In this document: one piece after another, positions 62,241 to 64,000 of the stretch | How positions within the stretch are numbered: the first letter of the stretch is position 1 | How the letters are laid out: the number at the start of each line of letters is the position of its first letter | NCBI GenBank assembly: GCA_963815375.1 | Contig: CAWFGX010000005.1 | Location: 682,001 to 746,000 of the forward strand | Direction: 5' to 3' | From: JASHPR01 sp963815375 | GTDB taxonomy: Bacteria; Actinomycetota; Actinomycetes; Streptosporangiales; Streptosporangiaceae | Length of the DNA stretch: 64,000 nucleotides | The notes under the pieces: generated by a model | What the model saw: the letters and a program-made list of their open reading frames with translations, nothing else | Told to the model about the DNA's origin: nothing | Databases searched by the model: none | Made by a program: the position numbers and the translations under genes

Positions 62241-62736
62241 GGTCCCGTGAAGGGCTGATACTGGTGCGCCGGGTGAAGGTCACTCCCTGTCGATTCACAG
62301 AACCGGCGATGGGAGCTCAAATCTCGCGCCATCTGATCCGTAGATCAGTGCAGGGCGTCCGGTCGTCTGATCGGCGCGTTTGAGTTGGCATCCGCAGGGT
62401 GTTCGGCTCGGCGGCTATCCGGCGCTGTCCCGTCAGTCTGCGAGAGGCTCACGGCCCCGGCTACGCAACGGGCCGCGCCGCCGGCGTGCCCGTCCCGGTT
62501 GTACTGGTAGCTGTCCTCTCTTGGCCGTGCTCGAGATGTCCAGGCTCGCGTAGGCGACCGCACAACGCTTGGCCACACGGAGGACTCGGCCGAGACAGCC
62601 GTGCAGCTAGGGGGCCGAAGATCAGGTTCCTCCTCGTAGCTGAACGCACTTCCCAGCACAGACCTATCGCGAAGCCTGTCCACGGTCAGCGTGTCTGCTT
62701 GACTCAGTGACATTCAGCAGAATACCCTCACGGTCT
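62241..62736. other. intergenic region upstream of the unknown/ImmA pair
   Basis: Open frames on both strands are shadows; none has a ribosome site or a recognisable motif. It should contain the divergent promoters of the minus operon and the following plus genes. Confidence 0.35.
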
Positions 62737-63321
62737 ATGTCACTACCCAGCGACGTTGAGCGGCAGCGACTCGACTGCATCGCCGATGACTTGCGCGAGG
62801 CGTTCAGCGAACGCGGCTATCGCGTTGACGTTGCCCTTGACGCAGACCCGGCGTTCGGCAGTGGCCGCTCCCGTAGTTCCCTCATGAATGACCTCGTTCT
62901 GGAGACAGTTGCTAGTTCTGCAAGCAGGATCGGCGTCCACTTCCAGCCGGTCAACGGGACGGGCCGTGAGCTTGTGGGCGAAACACATCGATACCGGATT
63001 CGCCGTGCAAAACGCGATGCGTCGGATGACTTGGTCGTAACAGTTTCCTCTGAGTCGAGCCTTGGAATCGAGGAGGAGCCGACGCTCTTCCCCTTGAAGA
63101 GCTGGATCTTCGGCTGGATCACGAACGTGGACGGCCTGATCGCCGAGGTGCTCGCTGCTGAGATAGTCGGCATACTTCCAGGCACTCCGGGCCGCCTCAT
63201 CCTTGGGACCGTGCTTTCTCTTGGTTCTGACGGCCCGTTCGGCGGTGGGTTCAACCCCACCGAAGAGGATCTCGATCTGGGTCTCGAGGACGAGGACGAC
63301 GCAGATGGTCTAGGAGCCTGA
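62737..63321 (+). CDS. unknown protein encoded before an XRE/ImmA gene
   Basis: 194 residues from ATG 62737. An alpha/beta N-terminal half (LREAFSERGYRVDVALDADP, LMNDLVLETVASSASRIGVH, RYRIRRAKRDASDDLVVTVS) leads to a hydrophobic part (SWIFGWITNVDGLIAEVLAA, EIVGILPGTPGRLILGTVLS) and a strongly acidic tail (EEDLDLGLEDEDDADG). No signal peptide. Family not recognised. It is 50 bases upstream of an XRE/ImmA-type gene on the same strand; ImmA-like proteases are often encoded with the protein they control, so this could be the regulated partner or effector. Confidence 0.6.
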   Translation: MSLPSDVERQRLDCIADDLREAFSERGYRVDVALDADPAFGSGRSRSSLMNDLVLETVASSASRIGVHFQPVNGTGRELVGETHRYRIRRAKRDASDDLVVTVSSESSLGIEEEPTLFPLKSWIFGWITNVDGLIAEVLAAEIVGILPGTPGRLILGTVLSLGSDGPFGGGFNPTEEDLDLGLEDEDDADGLGA

Positions 63322-63371
63322 GACAATTGCGTCCCAACCGGACGAACGGCCGCAGAGAGGGGCTCACTACG

Positions 63372-64000
63372 GTGGTATCGCAAGTACGTGTCGGAGAGCG
63401 CATCCGACGACTGCGGCACGTCGCCGGTCTCGGCCAGGCAGAGTTCGCCAAGATGGCTGGCATTGCTTCCGGTTCGGTGAGCAAACTCGAAAACGGCCGG
63501 ATGCCACTGTCACAAGACTTGCTGAGTAGCGTTGCAGGCTCACTCCGGTGCACTCCTGCGTTTCTGATCATGCCTCTAGAGCTCGCCCCGGCGACGCGTC
63601 CTTGGCTTCGGGCATATGCAGACGCCCCGAAACGGTCTGTCGATCAGCTAGTTGATGACTGCACGACTGCCATGGAAGCCATCGTTGGACTTGATCTCAA
63701 GATGATGCCTGATGTTATGCCGCTGTTTACCGGCGACTTGATGGATCAGGCAGCTATCGAGGATTTCGCGGTTGACGTCCGAATCGCGGCTGGCCTGGGC
63801 GACAACGAGGTGGTTGGCAACTCAGCCCGTGCCGCCGAACGCCTTGGCTGCATCGTCCTCCCTACGCCGGATGAGCTTGGCAGACACCTTGGCATTTCCG
63901 TCCGAGTAGACGATCGGACCGCAATGATCTGCCTGGGTCGTTGGACCGCAGAAGGAACGCCTGTTCCAGGTGATCGTCAGCGTTTCACCGTTGCCCATGA
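63372..64000 (+). CDS. XRE-family regulator with ImmA/IrrE peptidase domain (3' end outside window)
   Basis: GTG 63372 starts MVSQVRVGERIRRLRHVAGL, GQAEFAKMAGIASGSVSKLE and NGRMPLSQDLLSSVAGSLRC, an intact Cro/CI helix-turn-helix. From about residue 120 the ImmA/IrrE domain begins: RIAAGLGDNEVVGNSARAAE, RLGCIVLPTPDELGRHLGIS, RTAMICLGRWTAEGTPVPGD and RQRFTVAHE, the start of the HExxH zinc-peptidase motif, at the window edge. Such proteins are repressors inactivated by, or activating, their own protease domain, typically controlling integrative elements or defence loci. The frame has no stop before the edge. Confidence 0.85.
   Translation, partial: MVSQVRVGERIRRLRHVAGLGQAEFAKMAGIASGSVSKLENGRMPLSQDLLSSVAGSLRCTPAFLIMPLELAPATRPWLRAYADAPKRSVDQLVDDCTTAMEAIVGLDLKMMPDVMPLFTGDLMDQAAIEDFAVDVRIAAGLGDNEVVGNSARAAERLGCIVLPTPDELGRHLGISVRVDDRTAMICLGRWTAEGTPVPGDRQRFTVAH

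Noticed and set aside
1..64000. CRISPR arrays or rRNA genes
   Set aside because: No regularly spaced short repeats and no rRNA-like sequence were seen on either strand.

Overview
The window is high-GC DNA (most stretches look near 70% G+C) with actinomycete habits: GTG starts, chains of ATGA/GTGA start-stop overlaps, LuxR/LAL regulators, ECF sigma factors, SpoIIE-type phosphatases, ABC/FtsX exporters and epoxide hydrolases. It is best read as a soil-type actinomycete chromosome (Streptosporangiales- or Streptomyces-like); the genus cannot be fixed from the sequence.

Zone 1 (0.9-16.3 kb, + strand) is a tightly coupled exopolysaccharide gene cluster: Wzz-like chain-length protein, DegT aminotransferase, soluble CapD-type sugar dehydratase, HprK-like kinase, GT4 glycosyltransferase, a diverged RtcB-family ligase, a small unknown protein, an APH-fold kinase, Wzy polymerase, Wzx flippase, a secreted lipoprotein, a metallo-beta-lactamase/Rieske fusion and an initiating sugar-phosphate transferase. 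Nearly all junctions are translationally coupled. A convergent secreted beta-helix/PKD protein and a three-gene minus-strand regulator operon (two NarL-type proteins, one without the phospho-acceptor Asp) follow at 16.3-20.6 kb.

Zone 2 (20.8-53.4 kb) is a mosaic. Intact genes (membrane protein pair, ECF sigma/anti-sigma-like pair, cupin, SpoIIE phosphatase, FtsX permease, MDR oxidoreductase, two epoxide hydrolases, HxlR regulator with divergent membrane protein, several lipoproteins) lie among truncated genes and visible recombination scars: PadR fused to an ABC ATPase, a LAL regulator fused to an SDR, a beta-lactamase-fold gene with an internal deletion, two transposases fused tail to tail, and an aminotransferase fused to a helix-turn-helix gene. 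An ISAs1-type element is at 37.7-39.1 kb.

Zone 3 (54.0 kb to the right edge) begins at a 3' fragment of a tRNA-Arg(CCG) gene, the usual scar of an integrated element, and is AT-richer in parts. It looks like a defence-type island: a frame-broken protein with sulfur-binding-like, EVE and DUF3883 PD-(D/E)XK-like modules, a large membrane protein, XRE regulators, and a two-gene cassette of an EACC1-like membrane protein plus a papain-fold/GNAT fusion, bracketed by hairpins and similar 24-bp sequences. Small mobile-element genes and an XRE/ImmA protein with an unknown partner complete it.

Many genes are broken by single-base shifts, and most of the shifts that can be placed are +1. That pattern fits uncorrected single-base insertions in the assembly as well as decay, so several 'pseudogenes' may be intact in the organism.
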